Shown here: piece after piece, positions 1-8,042 of the stretch
Layout: each line of letters begins with the position of its first letter
How positions within the stretch are numbered: the first letter of the stretch is position 1
From: an uncultured Gammaproteobacteria bacterium
GTDB taxonomy: Bacteria > Pseudomonadota > Gammaproteobacteria > GCA-002705445 > GCA-002716945
Reading direction: 5' to 3'
DNA length: 46,732 bases
NCBI GenBank assembly: GCA_913048065.1
Contig: CAJWVG010000005.1
Span: 1-46,732, forward strand
The notes under the pieces: generated by a model
What the model was told of the DNA's origin: nothing
Database searches by the model: none
The model's input: only the letters and a program-made list of their open reading frames with translations
Translations under genes and position numbers: made by a program

Positions 1-141
1 CTAGTTGAAGATATCCACTAGCTGTTCACTTAAACAATTTATTGCGGTTCTTCCCTGGCCATAGATATTAAGTACAGCCGTGGATACTTTTTAACAGTTA
101 GCAGACAAGAACACAAGTAATTATTTCTGAAATAAAACGTT

Positions 142-549
142 TTATTCTTGGATATTTTTTAGTTCACTTACATGATTGGATAAAGCTAAATGAGATTGTT
201 GTGTTTCAATTACATATAACAGAATGGAGATGATCATTAATACTACAGATAATCCAAAAAAAGCAAGTGAAGAAGCATATAATTCAAAATATCTTAAAAA
301 TATTGTCATAAGATTAGCAATGAATCCCAAGCATGCTGTGGTCTGCATCCATCTCAATAAGACCAATCTACTATCTAGTATTTTGATTCTTTCAGAGGAT
401 AATGTACAAACTGAATTTTGTTCCTTTGCTAATATGTGTAGTTTCCTGATTAAAGTGGCAAGAGCTGTATATTTATTACTATAAACGATAAGCATTAATG
501 GAATTGCTGGAAACAATAATGCTGGGTACCAAAAAGAATAATTATCCAT
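142..549 (-). CDS. DUF2721 family integral membrane protein
   Basis: A 135-aa membrane protein. The N-terminus has the DUF2721 hallmark: a short hydrophobic stretch (PALLFPAIPLMLIVYSNKY) followed by a conserved ALATLIRKLH helix. Two more hydrophobic segments follow at about residues 66-88 and 93-113. The function of the family is unknown. The start at 549 is supported by an AGGAGA ribosome binding site seven bases upstream on the minus strand. It is divergent from the ammonium transporter gene. A 16-bp AT-rich palindrome (131-146) covers its stop codon but has no T tract, so I do not call it a terminator. The family call rests on recognising the N-terminal motif. Confidence 0.75.
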   Translation of the reverse strand: MDNYSFWYPALLFPAIPLMLIVYSNKYTALATLIRKLHILAKEQNSVCTLSSERIKILDSRLVLLRWMQTTACLGFIANLMTIFLRYFELYASSLAFFGLSVVLMIISILLYVIETQQSHLALSNHVSELKNIQE

Positions 550-911
550 TTAAATTCTCCTGTAATAACTTAAGTAATATAAAAAACATAGAGTTAGACA
601 TTCTTGGGGGAGAAAGATTATTTAAGGACAAACAATCACGTCTAACTCTAGTCAAAATATTTAAGGTCATTAATCTCAATATTTTATTTATTAGATGCAT
701 AATCCATGCCAAATTTGCCTAGTGATAATTTGTATCCCTATATTAGCTAAAATCATGAGTTTTCATCATATTAAAAAATCACACTTCTCAAATTGGTGCA
801 TATGAAAGTCCAAAGTAATGCATTTCATTTTATATGTGTTGTAAAGACAATTATTAAGTTGGCATGGTTTATGCATTTATTTAAATAAACATTTATTTAG
901 GAGTAAAAATA
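550..911. other. Intergenic region with inverted repeat and amt promoter
   Basis: This 362-bp gap separates two divergent genes. It holds an 11-bp perfect inverted repeat (TAGAGTTAGAC at 589-599 and GTCTAACTCTA at 640-650, 40-nt loop), one NtrC-like half-site TGGTGCA (794-800) and the sigma-54 type promoter described separately. The 74-aa plus-strand ORF at 498-722 starts inside the DUF2721 gene, has no ribosome binding site and is probably not coding. Confidence 0.6.
859..875 (+). promoter_or_regulatory. Sigma-54 (RpoN) -24/-12 promoter for amt
   Basis: The sequence TTGGCATGGTTTATGCA fits the sigma-54 consensus TGGCACG-N4-TTGC. The invariant GG (861-862) and GC (873-874) are exactly ten bases apart. 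The predicted transcription start near 886 lies about 26 bases before the amt ATG. A TGGTGCA half-site for NtrC lies about 60 bases upstream, but its partner half is poor. Nitrogen control of amt by RpoN/NtrC is well known in proteobacteria. Whether this genome encodes rpoN and ntrC cannot be seen here. Confidence 0.75.
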
Positions 912-2180
912 ATGGAAACACAAGTAATTGAACTAGCATATGCACTAGATACCTTCTACTTTTTAGTGATGGGTGCATTTGTTATGTGGATGGCCGCTGG
1001 GTTTACAATGCTCGAGTCTGGACTCGTAAGAGCAAAAAATACTGCGGAAATTCTCACAAAAAATATCTCGTTATACTCAGTTGCATGTATCATGTATATG
1101 ATTGTAGGGTATAACTTAATGTATCCAGCTGGCGGATCAGGATTTCTACCTGATTTATCATTCTTTTTAGGTGCTGATAATACCGCAGAAGCTGTAATTG
1201 CAAGTGGTGGTGATATTTATTATTCAGGAATATCAGATCACTTTTTTCAAGTAGTCTTTGTTGCGACTGCATGCTCAATAATCTCAGGTGCGGTAGCTGA
1301 AAGAATGAAGTTATGGCCTTTCTTATTATTCTGTGTCTTTATGACAAGTATAATATATCCTGTACAAGGTTATTGGAAATGGGGCGGTGGATTCTTAGAC
1401 GCAGCTGGCTTTTCAGATTTTGCCGGTTCTGGTGTAGTACACTTATGTGGTGCTGCTGCAGCTTTAGCTGGTGTTATAGTCCTAGGTTCAAGGAAAGGAA
1501 AATATGTTAACGGAAAACCTCAAGCTATGCCTGGGGCAAACCTTCCTCTAGCTACTTTGGGTACATTTATTCTATGGTTAGGATGGTTTGGATTTAATGG
1601 TGGATCTGAATTAATCATATCTAATGTTGCTGAAGCTAATGCTGTATCACTAATTTTTGTAAATACAAATTTAGCAGCTGCTGGTGGTGTGATGGGTGCG
1701 CTAATTTTATCAAAACTGATGTTTGGAAAATCAGATTTAACTATGGCACTTAATGGTGCAATTGGTGGATTAGTTTCTATAACTGCTGAACCATTGGCTC
1801 CAACACCAGGTTTAGCTCTAATTATTGGGTTAATAGGTGGCCTCATAGTTGTATTTTCAATTGTTACACTAGACAAAATGAATCTCGACGATCCAGTAGG
1901 AGCAATTTCTGCTCATGGTACTTGTGGTATCTGGGGTCTTCTCGCTGTTGCATTAACAGGCGGTAGTCTTGGAGCACAAATATATGGCATAGTCGCAATA
2001 TTCTTATGGACGTTTATAGTTAGTTACATTATTTGGTCTCTAATAAAAATGTTCTTTGGATTAAGAGTAAGTGATGCCGAAGAAGAAGAAGGTGTTGATC
2101 TTTCAGAATGTGGATTAGAAGCATATCCTGAATTCAGCAAATCTTTGGAAGGTGGTGCATCTGTTTATCCAAAAAAATAA
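912..2180 (+). CDS. amt: Ammonium transporter (Amt family)
   Basis: A 422-aa inner-membrane channel for ammonium uptake. About eleven hydrophobic segments are visible. The conserved twin histidines of the pore are present: H177 in GVVHLCGAAA and H335 in SAHGTCGIWG. The Amt signatures GAVAERMK and the N-terminal GFTMLESGLVRAKN are also there. The length is normal for AmtB without a cleaved signal peptide. An AGGAG ribosome binding site precedes the ATG. No glnK gene, its usual PII partner, lies next to it, so it is transcribed alone from the sigma-54 type promoter, which implies induction under nitrogen limitation (inference). Two hairpins follow the gene. Confidence 0.97.
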   Translation: METQVIELAYALDTFYFLVMGAFVMWMAAGFTMLESGLVRAKNTAEILTKNISLYSVACIMYMIVGYNLMYPAGGSGFLPDLSFFLGADNTAEAVIASGGDIYYSGISDHFFQVVFVATACSIISGAVAERMKLWPFLLFCVFMTSIIYPVQGYWKWGGGFLDAAGFSDFAGSGVVHLCGAAAALAGVIVLGSRKGKYVNGKPQAMPGANLPLATLGTFILWLGWFGFNGGSELIISNVAEANAVSLIFVNTNLAAAGGVMGALILSKLMFGKSDLTMALNGAIGGLVSITAEPLAPTPGLALIIGLIGGLIVVFSIVTLDKMNLDDPVGAISAHGTCGIWGLLAVALTGGSLGAQIYGIVAIFLWTFIVSYIIWSLIKMFFGLRVSDAEEEEGVDLSECGLEAYPEFSKSLEGGASVYPKK

Positions 2181-2231
2181 ATGAAAATTAATTGCTGCTT
2201 ATCATGTTTGTCTCCTCAGCAGCATTAAAGT

Positions 2232-2261
2232 CTAAAGGCATAATAATATTTATGCCTTTAG
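2232..2261 (+). terminator. 12-bp perfect hairpin downstream of amt
   Basis: CTAAAGGCATAA and TTATGCCTTTAG form a perfect 12-bp stem with a 6-nt loop about 50 bases after the amt stop. There is no clear T tract after it. It may protect the 3' end of the mRNA or be a weak terminator. Confidence 0.5.
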
Positions 2262-2279
2262 GTATTTAGAAAAAAGATG

Positions 2280-2308
2280 TTGACAGGTACATAAATATAT
2301 CATAATAT
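2280..2308 (+). promoter_or_regulatory. Possible sigma-70 promoter in amt-gpm gap
   Basis: A perfect TTGACA (2280-2285), a 17-bp spacer and TAATAT (2303-2308; four of six bases match TATAAT) lie on the plus strand. There is no gene downstream in this direction, only the intrinsic terminator at 2331-2359. The promoter could therefore drive a very short RNA, or be a chance match in AT-rich DNA. Confidence 0.35.
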
Positions 2309-2330
2309 ACTTATATACCTCCTTCGTAGT

Positions 2331-2359
2331 AAAGCCAGCAGCAATGCTGGCTTTTTATA
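2331..2359 (+). terminator. Intrinsic terminator (plus strand)
   Basis: AAAGCCAGC and GCTGGCTTT form a perfect 9-bp GC-containing stem with a 6-nt loop. The stem runs directly into TTTTTAT. It would end transcription coming from amt or from the possible short promoter at 2280. It also abuts the 3' end of the opposing phosphoglycerate mutase gene, whose stop codon lies at 2355-2357. Confidence 0.8.
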
Positions 2360-2891
2360 TTTTCAATACAGTGCCTACTTTAATTTCAAATGTGCTTACA
2401 TTAGCTTCACTGTTAATTCCAAAAAGCACAGATATTGCTCGAATAGTATTTCCATGTGATACAACAAGAATATTACCTGAATTTGGCAAACTATCGATGA
2501 AAGGCTTAACTCTTATACTCACATCTTTGAGGCTTTCACCATTCGGAGGACTAGTTTCCCAACCACGTCTTGCCGCATAGTAGTTTGCCTCGCCTTCTAT
2601 AGATTTAACCTCTTCTTTATTTTTAGCGGACCAATCGCCATAACTTCTTTCCTTGAGTCTTTCATCCACAATGATTTCTTTATCATCAATAATTATATTA
2701 GCTGTTTGCAGAGCTCTTTTAAGAGGCGATGAATAGACATAGTCAAATTTGACAGTATAAAGCTCCTCTTTTAAGTCATGGGCTTTATGTTTTCCGTGAT
2801 CGGTTAGCTCTGGATCGTGCCAACCTGTAAATAATTTATTCTTGTTATACTCAGATTGCGCATGTCTCACCAACCAAATTGTTCTATCCAT
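2355..2891 (-). CDS. gpmA: 2,3-bisphosphoglycerate-dependent phosphoglycerate mutase (short form)
   Basis: A 178-aa histidine phosphatase superfamily enzyme. It shows the phosphoglycerate mutase pattern LVRHAQSEYN...FTGWHDPELTDHG with the phosphorylated histidine H10 in the RHA motif. E81 (KERSYG) is the expected acid/base residue and H146 (VSHGNT) completes the site. The protein is shorter than the ~250-aa E. coli enzyme and resembles the ~200-aa forms with a PPNGESLKD segment. It would interconvert 3- and 2-phosphoglycerate. It starts two bases after the tatC stop, so it is probably the last gene of the his-tat transcript. A related phosphatase cannot be fully excluded. Confidence 0.85.
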   Translation of the reverse strand: MDRTIWLVRHAQSEYNKNKLFTGWHDPELTDHGKHKAHDLKEELYTVKFDYVYSSPLKRALQTANIIIDDKEIIVDERLKERSYGDWSAKNKEEVKSIEGEANYYAARRGWETSPPNGESLKDVSIRVKPFIDSLPNSGNILVVSHGNTIRAISVLFGINSEANVSTFEIKVGTVLKI

Positions 2892-2893
2892 GA

Positions 2894-3697
2894 TTATTTT
2901 TTATCCTCAGTATCATTATCATTTATTATATTATCATGTAGTGTCTCTTTTACTACAGTATGTCTATTTTTAGTAATCATCCTCGCAAAAATTATTCCAA
3001 TTTCATATAGCAACCATATTGGAATTGCCAATAGAGTCTGTGATATTACATCTGGCGGTGTCAGTAGCATGCCTACTATGAATGCGCCAACAATAACATA
3101 GGGTCTTTTAGTTGACAAACTTTTCGGCGTGCTTACATTAGTTAAAACGAGTATTACTGTAACTATAGGCACCTCAAAAGCAAAACCGAATGCGAAAAAT
3201 AAAGTAATAACAAAATCTAAATATCTACTTATATCAGTCATGACAGCAATGCCGTCAGGAGCAATACTTATAAAGAATGTAAAAATTAATGGGAAAACAA
3301 CAAAATATGCAAAAGCTGCGCCAAGGTAAAATAATAAGCTGCTTGATATTAATATGGGTAAAACTAATTTTCTTTCTTTTTCATAAAGTCCAGGTGCTGT
3401 AAACATCCAGAGATGATAGAGCAAATATGGAATAGAAATGAATATTGATAGAATCATTACCAATTTGAAGGGAATAAAAAAAGGCGAGGCAACATCAATT
3501 GCTATCATACTGCTTCCTTCGGGTAATCTAGATATTAATGGTTCTGCTAGTTGATTATAAATAATGTCAGAAAATGGGAATAGTACTATAAAAAAAACTA
3601 AAACAAAAAGTAATGATTTTGATATTCTGACCTTTAGTTCCTGAAAATGTGGAATAAGAGATTTAAATGAGTTATTAATTTCGTCTTTGGAAGACAT
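2894..3697 (-). CDS. tatC: Sec-independent protein translocase subunit TatC
   Basis: A 267-aa polytopic membrane protein and the receptor core of the twin-arginine translocase, which exports folded proteins. Six hydrophobic segments are visible. The TatC hallmarks are present: an N-terminal HFQELKVRI amphipathic stretch, SPFFIPFK in the first periplasmic region and FTAPGLYEKER in the second cytoplasmic/periplasmic loop. The gene follows tatB with its stop/start overlapping at 3697 and precedes gpmA by two bases. The C-terminus is a polar, acidic and lysine-rich tail of about 25 residues. Confidence 0.96.
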   Translation of the reverse strand: MSSKDEINNSFKSLIPHFQELKVRISKSLLFVLVFFIVLFPFSDIIYNQLAEPLISRLPEGSSMIAIDVASPFFIPFKLVMILSIFISIPYLLYHLWMFTAPGLYEKERKLVLPILISSSLLFYLGAAFAYFVVFPLIFTFFISIAPDGIAVMTDISRYLDFVITLFFAFGFAFEVPIVTVILVLTNVSTPKSLSTKRPYVIVGAFIVGMLLTPPDVISQTLLAIPIWLLYEIGIIFARMITKNRHTVVKETLHDNIINDNDTEDKK

Positions 3698-3960
3698 TAT
3701 TCTTCTTCCTTCTTTTTATTCTCAATTTCTTTTTCTATTCTATCCATTGAAGATTTCTGATCATCTAGGAGCCTATTAATTTCATTGGTGGGTTCAACTG
3801 TTTCTCTTTGTATGGCATCTTTTACTTCAAAAAAATATCTTTGAAGTTTCCCGAACCATTTTCCAAAATATCCGGCTATAGCTGGTAATCTTTCTGGCCC
3901 TACCACAAAAAGTAGTAACAAAAAGATTATGAATAATTCCCAAAAACCTATATCAAACAT
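3697..3960 (-). CDS. tatB: Sec-independent protein translocase subunit TatB
   Basis: An 87-aa single-pass protein. The N-terminal FDIGFWELFIIFLLLLFVVGPERLP is typical of TatB, including the glutamate in the membrane helix and the GPERLP hinge. An amphipathic helix and a charged tail rich in E and K follow. It is short compared with E. coli TatB (about 170 aa), mainly because the C-terminal tail is reduced. It pairs with TatC to bind signal peptides. It sits between tatA (5-base gap) and tatC (overlap of one base). Confidence 0.93.
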   Translation of the reverse strand: MFDIGFWELFIIFLLLLFVVGPERLPAIAGYFGKWFGKLQRYFFEVKDAIQRETVEPTNEINRLLDDQKSSMDRIEKEIENKKKEEE

Positions 3961-3965
3961 AAGTT

Positions 3966-4163
3966 TTACTTTTTATCTTGTTTAGCTGATGTTTTAGTAG
4001 CAACTGGTTTATTATCAGAGCCATCGTCCTTTGAAGACTTTTTGAAACTTTTGATAGCTGAGCCTAAATCTGCTCCAACATTTCTAAGTTTTTTAGTTCC
4101 AAATAAAACAATAACTATGATTAATATTAATAATATTGACCATGGTGATATACCGCTTAGCAT
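3966..4163 (-). CDS. tatA: Sec-independent protein translocase subunit TatA
   Basis: A 65-aa single-pass pore-forming subunit. The sequence [25 protein letters not shown] shows the membrane helix and the conserved FGTKKLRN hinge that distinguishes TatA from TatB. An amphipathic helix ([10 protein letters not shown]) and a charged tail follow. It lies ten bases downstream of hisE and starts the tatABC block. The his-tat linkage is known in many beta- and gammaproteobacteria. Confidence 0.96.
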   Translation of the reverse strand: MLSGISPWSILLILIIVIVLFGTKKLRNVGADLGSAIKSFKKSSKDDGSDNKPVATKTSAKQDKK

Positions 4164-4173
4164 ATTTAGTACC

Positions 4174-4506
4174 TCATTTATTTCTTAATCTCTTCTCTTC
4201 TAATCCAGACTGTCCAAATCTATTTTCGAGCTCTTTAAGGATATCATCTGATGATATCTCATTCAAAGATAATGATACAAGTGTGTGAAACCATAAATCT
4301 GCTGCTTCATGAATTATATGCTTTCTGTCGTTTTCACTCACAGCCTCAATGAACTCATTGGCTTCCTCTAACACTTTACTGCTGATATATTTATCACCTT
4401 TAATAAATAATGAAGAAACATAAGAGTTTTCCGACATGTTATTTTTTCTCTCAATTATTACTTTATCAAGTTTCTTGAGAACAGTATCTTTATTATCCTT
4501 GCTCAT
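4174..4506 (-). CDS. hisE: Phosphoribosyl-ATP pyrophosphatase
   Basis: A 110-aa all-alpha pyrophosphohydrolase for the second step of histidine biosynthesis (PR-ATP to PR-AMP). The MazG-like metal-binding pattern is seen in [13 protein letters not shown] and [12 protein letters not shown]. It stands alone, not as the HisIE fusion of E. coli. The cyclohydrolase gene hisI, which normally sits between hisF and hisE in this arrangement, is absent from the window. The gene lies between hisF (22-base gap) and tatA (10-base gap). Confidence 0.94.
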   Translation of the reverse strand: MSKDNKDTVLKKLDKVIIERKNNMSENSYVSSLFIKGDKYISSKVLEEANEFIEAVSENDRKHIIHEAADLWFHTLVSLSLNEISSDDILKELENRFGQSGLEEKRLRNK

Positions 4507-4528
4507 AAGGATAGATTATCATAAATAA

Positions 4529-5290
4529 CTAAATACGTACTAGAACTCCATTACTTTTAAGATAATCCTTTACGTCTTTAATAGAATAGATTGAATAATG
4601 AAATATACTCGCTGCTAGAACTGCGTCAGCTTTCCCATGTAAAATAGCATCTTTTAAATGTTCTAACTTACCTGCTCCTCCGGAAGCAATGACAGGAATT
4701 GAAACTTCATTAGAAATGGTTTGTAGCAAATCTAAATCGAAACCCTTCCTAGTTCCATCTCTATCCATACTAGTTAATAATATTTCACCAGCACCTCTTT
4801 GATTAATTTCTTTTGCCCATTCTACTGCATCAAGCTGTGTTGATTTACGACCACCATGAGTAAAAACATTCCAAGTTTTTTTATCATTTTGCTTTACATC
4901 TATTGCAGCAACGATACATTGTCTTCCTATTTTATCAGTAACTTTATTAATTAAATCTGGATTAAGTACTGAAGCACTATTAATAGCGACTTTATCTGCA
5001 CCAGCACTTAATAAATTTAATACATCATCATAATCAGATACACCTCCGCCAACTGTTAAAGGAATGAAAACTTCAGAAGCAACTTTCTCAACAATATCAA
5101 TTATTGTTTTTCTACCCTGATGAGTAGCAGTTATATCCAAAAAAGCTATTTCATCGGCGCCCTCATCGTCATATCTTTTAGCAACCTCAACAGGATCGCC
5201 TGCATCAACTATATTGACAAAGTTTATCCCTTTGACAACTCTACCATTATCAACATCTAAGCAAGGAATTATTCTTTTATGTAGAGACAT
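4529..5290 (-). CDS. hisF: Imidazole glycerol phosphate synthase cyclase subunit
   Basis: A 253-aa (beta/alpha)8 barrel that joins PRFAR with ammonia supplied by HisH to make IGP and AICAR. The start of the barrel ([16 protein letters not shown]) carries the first catalytic aspartate, D12. AAIDVK holds the second catalytic aspartate, and the phosphate-binding loops GGGVSDYDD and [11 protein letters not shown] are present. The ORF track starts at 5317. I choose the ATG at 5290 because it gives the family N-terminus ([12 protein letters not shown]) and begins one base after the hisA stop. Confidence 0.96.
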   Translation of the reverse strand: MSLHKRIIPCLDVDNGRVVKGINFVNIVDAGDPVEVAKRYDDEGADEIAFLDITATHQGRKTIIDIVEKVASEVFIPLTVGGGVSDYDDVLNLLSAGADKVAINSASVLNPDLINKVTDKIGRQCIVAAIDVKQNDKKTWNVFTHGGRKSTQLDAVEWAKEINQRGAGEILLTSMDRDGTRKGFDLDLLQTISNEVSIPVIASGGAGKLEHLKDAILHGKADAVLAASIFHYSIYSIKDVKDYLKSNGVLVRI

Positions 5291-5291
5291 C

Positions 5292-6023
5292 TTAAGTACT
5301 GCCAATTTTAATTGCATCTGAAAGTTTTACTCTTTCCTCATAAAGTGCTTTTCCAATAATTACTCCGGAAACTCCTTTCTTGCTGATTTCATTTAGTTTT
5401 TTAATATCATTTATAGAAGTTACTCCTCCAGATGCAATCACTGGTATGTTCGAAAAACTTAAAATGTTATTAATTTCCTCAAAGTTCATACCGTTTAACA
5501 TTCCATCTTTATTGACATCTGTATATACAATCTCAGATATATTATGATCTTCTAAAATTTTAATGTAGTTTTCTATAGTATATTTTGAAGAACTATTCCA
5601 ACCATGAATCGCAAGTTTGCTGTTTTTTATAGCAATATCTACGATAATTTTCGATTTTAAGTCCTCATTTATTTCTTCTAGAAAAGATGGGTCTGAAACT
5701 ACTTTAGTTCCAATTACAATCTTATTAATGCCGATATTTATGTATTCATTAATTGTTTCAATAGTTCTTATTCCTCCACCAACTTGTATAAATACTTTAG
5801 GATATGTTTTTCTGATTTTAGTAATTACGTTGTAATTTATTGTAGCTCCGCTTTTAGCACCATCAAGATCTACAATATGTAAATTACTAGAACCTTCTGA
5901 TATCCAGTTATTTGCCACCTTAATTGGATCATCATAATAATGTGTTACCTCATCATAGTTCCCTTTAGCTAACCGAACACATTTGCCATCCTTTATATCA
6001 ATAGCTGGAAATATTTTTATCAT
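5292..6023 (-). CDS. hisA: Phosphoribosylformimino-5-aminoimidazole carboxamide ribotide isomerase (HisA)
   Basis: A 243-aa (beta/alpha)8 barrel isomerase converting ProFAR to PRFAR. The N-terminal [15 protein letters not shown] holds the catalytic aspartate, YTDVNKDGM holds the second one, and GGGIRT and ASGGVTS are the phosphate-binding loops. The track start at 6038 adds five residues. The ATG at 6023 forms an ATGA overlap with the hisH stop and gives the usual MIKIFPAID start, so I use it. It has the same fold as HisF downstream, reflecting the known half-barrel duplication. Confidence 0.96.
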   Translation of the reverse strand: MIKIFPAIDIKDGKCVRLAKGNYDEVTHYYDDPIKVANNWISEGSSNLHIVDLDGAKSGATINYNVITKIRKTYPKVFIQVGGGIRTIETINEYINIGINKIVIGTKVVSDPSFLEEINEDLKSKIIVDIAIKNSKLAIHGWNSSSKYTIENYIKILEDHNISEIVYTDVNKDGMLNGMNFEEINNILSFSNIPVIASGGVTSINDIKKLNEISKKGVSGVIIGKALYEERVKLSDAIKIGST

Positions 6024-6655
6024 ATTTGACCATCCCATTTAATAAAATTTTCAAGAAGTCTTAACCCATTAGAAGAACTTTTTTCTGGGTGAAACTGGAC
6101 AGCCACAATATTATTTTTGAACAATGATGAGGTAAATTCTAGGCCATATGAAGTTTTTGATAATATATTATCTTGTTCATTAATATCTACAAAATAACTA
6201 TGTACAAAGTAGAAAAAAGATTTATCTGGAATATTATTCCAGATAGGGTGCTCACGGGTTTGCATGACTTCGCTCCAACCCATATGCGGTATTTTATAAT
6301 TGTCTTGTATTCTATTTTCAAAACTACATACACGACCATCAATAATATCAAGACAATCAGCGCCATTGTTTTCTTCGCTAGCTGTCATTAAAACTTGAAG
6401 CCCCATGCATATTCCAAGAAATGGTTTTTTGTTTATAATCTTTTTAAACTCTGTAACATCAAGATATCTGGATATATTTAACATACATTCTGAAGCAGCA
6501 CCTTGCCCTGGAAAAACTATATGTGAAGATTTTTTTATTTCCTCTAGAGAATTACTAATCTTAACATGCGATCGTTTATCAGCTATTTTATCTAGTGCTT
6601 TAAATACACTATGAACATTGCCCATACCATAATCAATAATTACAATATCTGCCAT
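6020..6655 (-). CDS. hisH: Imidazole glycerol phosphate synthase glutaminase subunit
   Basis: A 211-aa class I glutamine amidotransferase that feeds ammonia to HisF. The catalytic triad is visible: the nucleophile cysteine in LGICMGLQ, and His and Glu in VQFHPEKS. The N-terminal IVIDYGMGNVHSV is typical of HisH. Its start forms a TAATG overlap with the hisB stop and its end an ATGA overlap with hisA. This argues for translational coupling of the block. Confidence 0.96.
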   Translation of the reverse strand: MADIVIIDYGMGNVHSVFKALDKIADKRSHVKISNSLEEIKKSSHIVFPGQGAASECMLNISRYLDVTEFKKIINKKPFLGICMGLQVLMTASEENNGADCLDIIDGRVCSFENRIQDNYKIPHMGWSEVMQTREHPIWNNIPDKSFFYFVHSYFVDINEQDNILSKTSYGLEFTSSLFKNNIVAVQFHPEKSSSNGLRLLENFIKWDGQI

Positions 6656-7248
6656 TAAATCACTTCTTTAGTAGAAGGTATCTTATCTGCTTGCCTTGGA
6701 TCAATAGACACAGCCATTTTTAATGCTTTACCAAAAGCTTTAAAGATTGTTTCAGCAATATGATGAGAGTTACCCCCTCTAATATTATCTATATGTATAG
6801 TGGCCTTTGCATGGTTGACAAAACCTTGGAAAAACTCCTGAAGAAGATCAATGTCAAATTCACCAACACGTGATCTTGGGAATGTCACATTATACTCAAG
6901 GCCTGGCCTACCAGAAAAATCTAATACCACACGTGATAACGACTCATCCAAAGGAACATAAGCAGAGCCAAATCTATTAATTCCTGATTTGTCGCCTAAT
7001 GCTTTTTCCAATACTTGGCCTAGCACAATACCAACATCTTCTACCGTATGATGCGCATCAATTTCTAAGTCACCTTTAGCATGAATTTCTAAATCAAACA
7101 TACCGTGCCTAGCAACTTGCTCTAACATATGCTCTAGGAAAGGTAGATCTGCAGATAAAGAAGATGTTCCTTCACCATCTAAATTAACCTTAGCATGAAT
7201 CTGTGTTTCCTTGGTAAGTCTCTCTATATTAGCTATACGTTTTTTCAT
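6655..7248 (-). CDS. hisB: Imidazoleglycerol-phosphate dehydratase
   Basis: A 197-aa monofunctional dehydratase, without the N-terminal phosphatase domain of E. coli HisB. The manganese-binding histidine motifs are clear: [22 protein letters not shown] and the C-terminal GGNSHHIAE. It is the first his gene of the run. Its ATG is only 17 bases after the stop of the upstream hydrolase gene, so the his-tat genes may be read through from trk/lpxL or start from a promoter inside that gene. No attenuator or leader peptide is seen. Confidence 0.97.
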   Translation of the reverse strand: MKKRIANIERLTKETQIHAKVNLDGEGTSSLSADLPFLEHMLEQVARHGMFDLEIHAKGDLEIDAHHTVEDVGIVLGQVLEKALGDKSGINRFGSAYVPLDESLSRVVLDFSGRPGLEYNVTFPRSRVGEFDIDLLQEFFQGFVNHAKATIHIDNIRGGNSHHIAETIFKAFGKALKMAVSIDPRQADKIPSTKEVI

Positions 7249-7265
7249 ATGATATCTATAACATA

Positions 7266-8042
7266 TTATAATAATTTAAGCCATTGCTTTACTGCTTCAA
7301 CCAGAGAATCTGAATTATCTTTATGGTCATGGTCAGAACCTAAAATTTCGACATTTCTAGATAAAGAATATTTATTTCTTAAATACTCATGTTGAAACAT
7401 AAATGAGTTTTCCCTAACAGAACCATGGTCATATTCTCCATAGATATTTAAAATGGGCATATTGAGTTTGCTATAATTTATGGAGCTTTTATTATTTTGA
7501 TTTTTGTCAACAGCGCCAGAACCTATTAACACAAGTCCGTCTATATTATTTTTTTGATTTTTTTTAAGCCATGATGAAATCATATGAACGCCACAACTAT
7601 GGGCAATTATAATTATTTTATCATCATCTATATATTTTATAGCCTCCGATATTCTATCGTCAGAATAATCAAATATTTTATAGTAATCATTATATGTTTT
7701 TCCTTTACTAAGAACCGGCAATTGAAGAGAGTAAATATTAATTTTTTGATCAATCAAAAAACTTCTTATAGGCTCCATAACATTTGGTTCTACTGGATGA
7801 AGGCCCCTGCCATGCAACATTAAAACAGAAAACGATGTATTGCTAAATTTATTGACAATTAAATTAAATTTTTTCTCAAGTTTAGAATTTAGAGTAATCA
7901 CATCTCCGTCAATAACATAATCTATAATCTGTTCATTTATGTTTTGTTCTCTTTTATAATCGGGTATTTCTACTGAATATGAATAGACTGGCGCTAAAAG
8001 CAGTATGAGGGAAAAATGGATATATCCTTTAAATAAGCTCAT
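7266..8042 (-). CDS. Exported alpha/beta hydrolase, DUF3530-like
   Basis: A 258-aa protein with an N-terminal hydrophobic signal (about residues 6-22) followed by an alpha/beta hydrolase fold. The MLHGRGLHP oxyanion loop, the nucleophile elbow AHSCGVHM with S149, an acid residue in YGEYDHGS and a histidine in GSDHDHKD make a plausible triad. The GRGLHP segment recalls the DUF3530 family, whose role is unclear. The elbow is AHSCG rather than the usual GxSxG, with alanine in the first position. It overlaps the start of the neighbouring peptidase gene by 14 bases. The substrate is unknown. Confidence 0.65.
   Translation of the reverse strand: MSLFKGYIHFSLILLLAPVYSYSVEIPDYKREQNINEQIIDYVIDGDVITLNSKLEKKFNLIVNKFSNTSFSVLMLHGRGLHPVEPNVMEPIRSFLIDQKINIYSLQLPVLSKGKTYNDYYKIFDYSDDRISEAIKYIDDDKIIIIAHSCGVHMISSWLKKNQKNNIDGLVLIGSGAVDKNQNNKSSINYSKLNMPILNIYGEYDHGSVRENSFMFQHEYLRNKYSLSRNVEILGSDHDHKDNSDSLVEAVKQWLKLL

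Noticed and set aside
131-146. AATAAAACGTTTTATT palindrome as terminator of the DUF2721 gene
   Set aside because: It overlaps the stop codon, is almost all A/T and is not followed by a T tract, so it would be too weak.
224-722. Plus-strand ORFs at 224-484 and 498-722
   Set aside because: The first lies antisense within the DUF2721 gene. The second starts in it and runs into the gap. Neither has a ribosome binding site or a protein-like composition.
1520-1876. 118-aa minus-strand ORF inside amt
   Set aside because: A shadow of the GC-richer amt codons. It is proline-rich and lacks any ribosome binding site, and the amt frame is certain.
2317-2324. ACCTCCTT as a remnant of the 16S rRNA 3' end
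   Set aside because: The flanking bases (TATAT and CGTAG) do not match 16S rRNA, and no other rRNA sequence is present nearby.
7584-7823. 79-aa plus-strand ORF opposite the DUF3530-like hydrolase
   Set aside because: Antisense shadow with Ile/Tyr-rich composition typical of reverse-strand reading in AT-rich genes.
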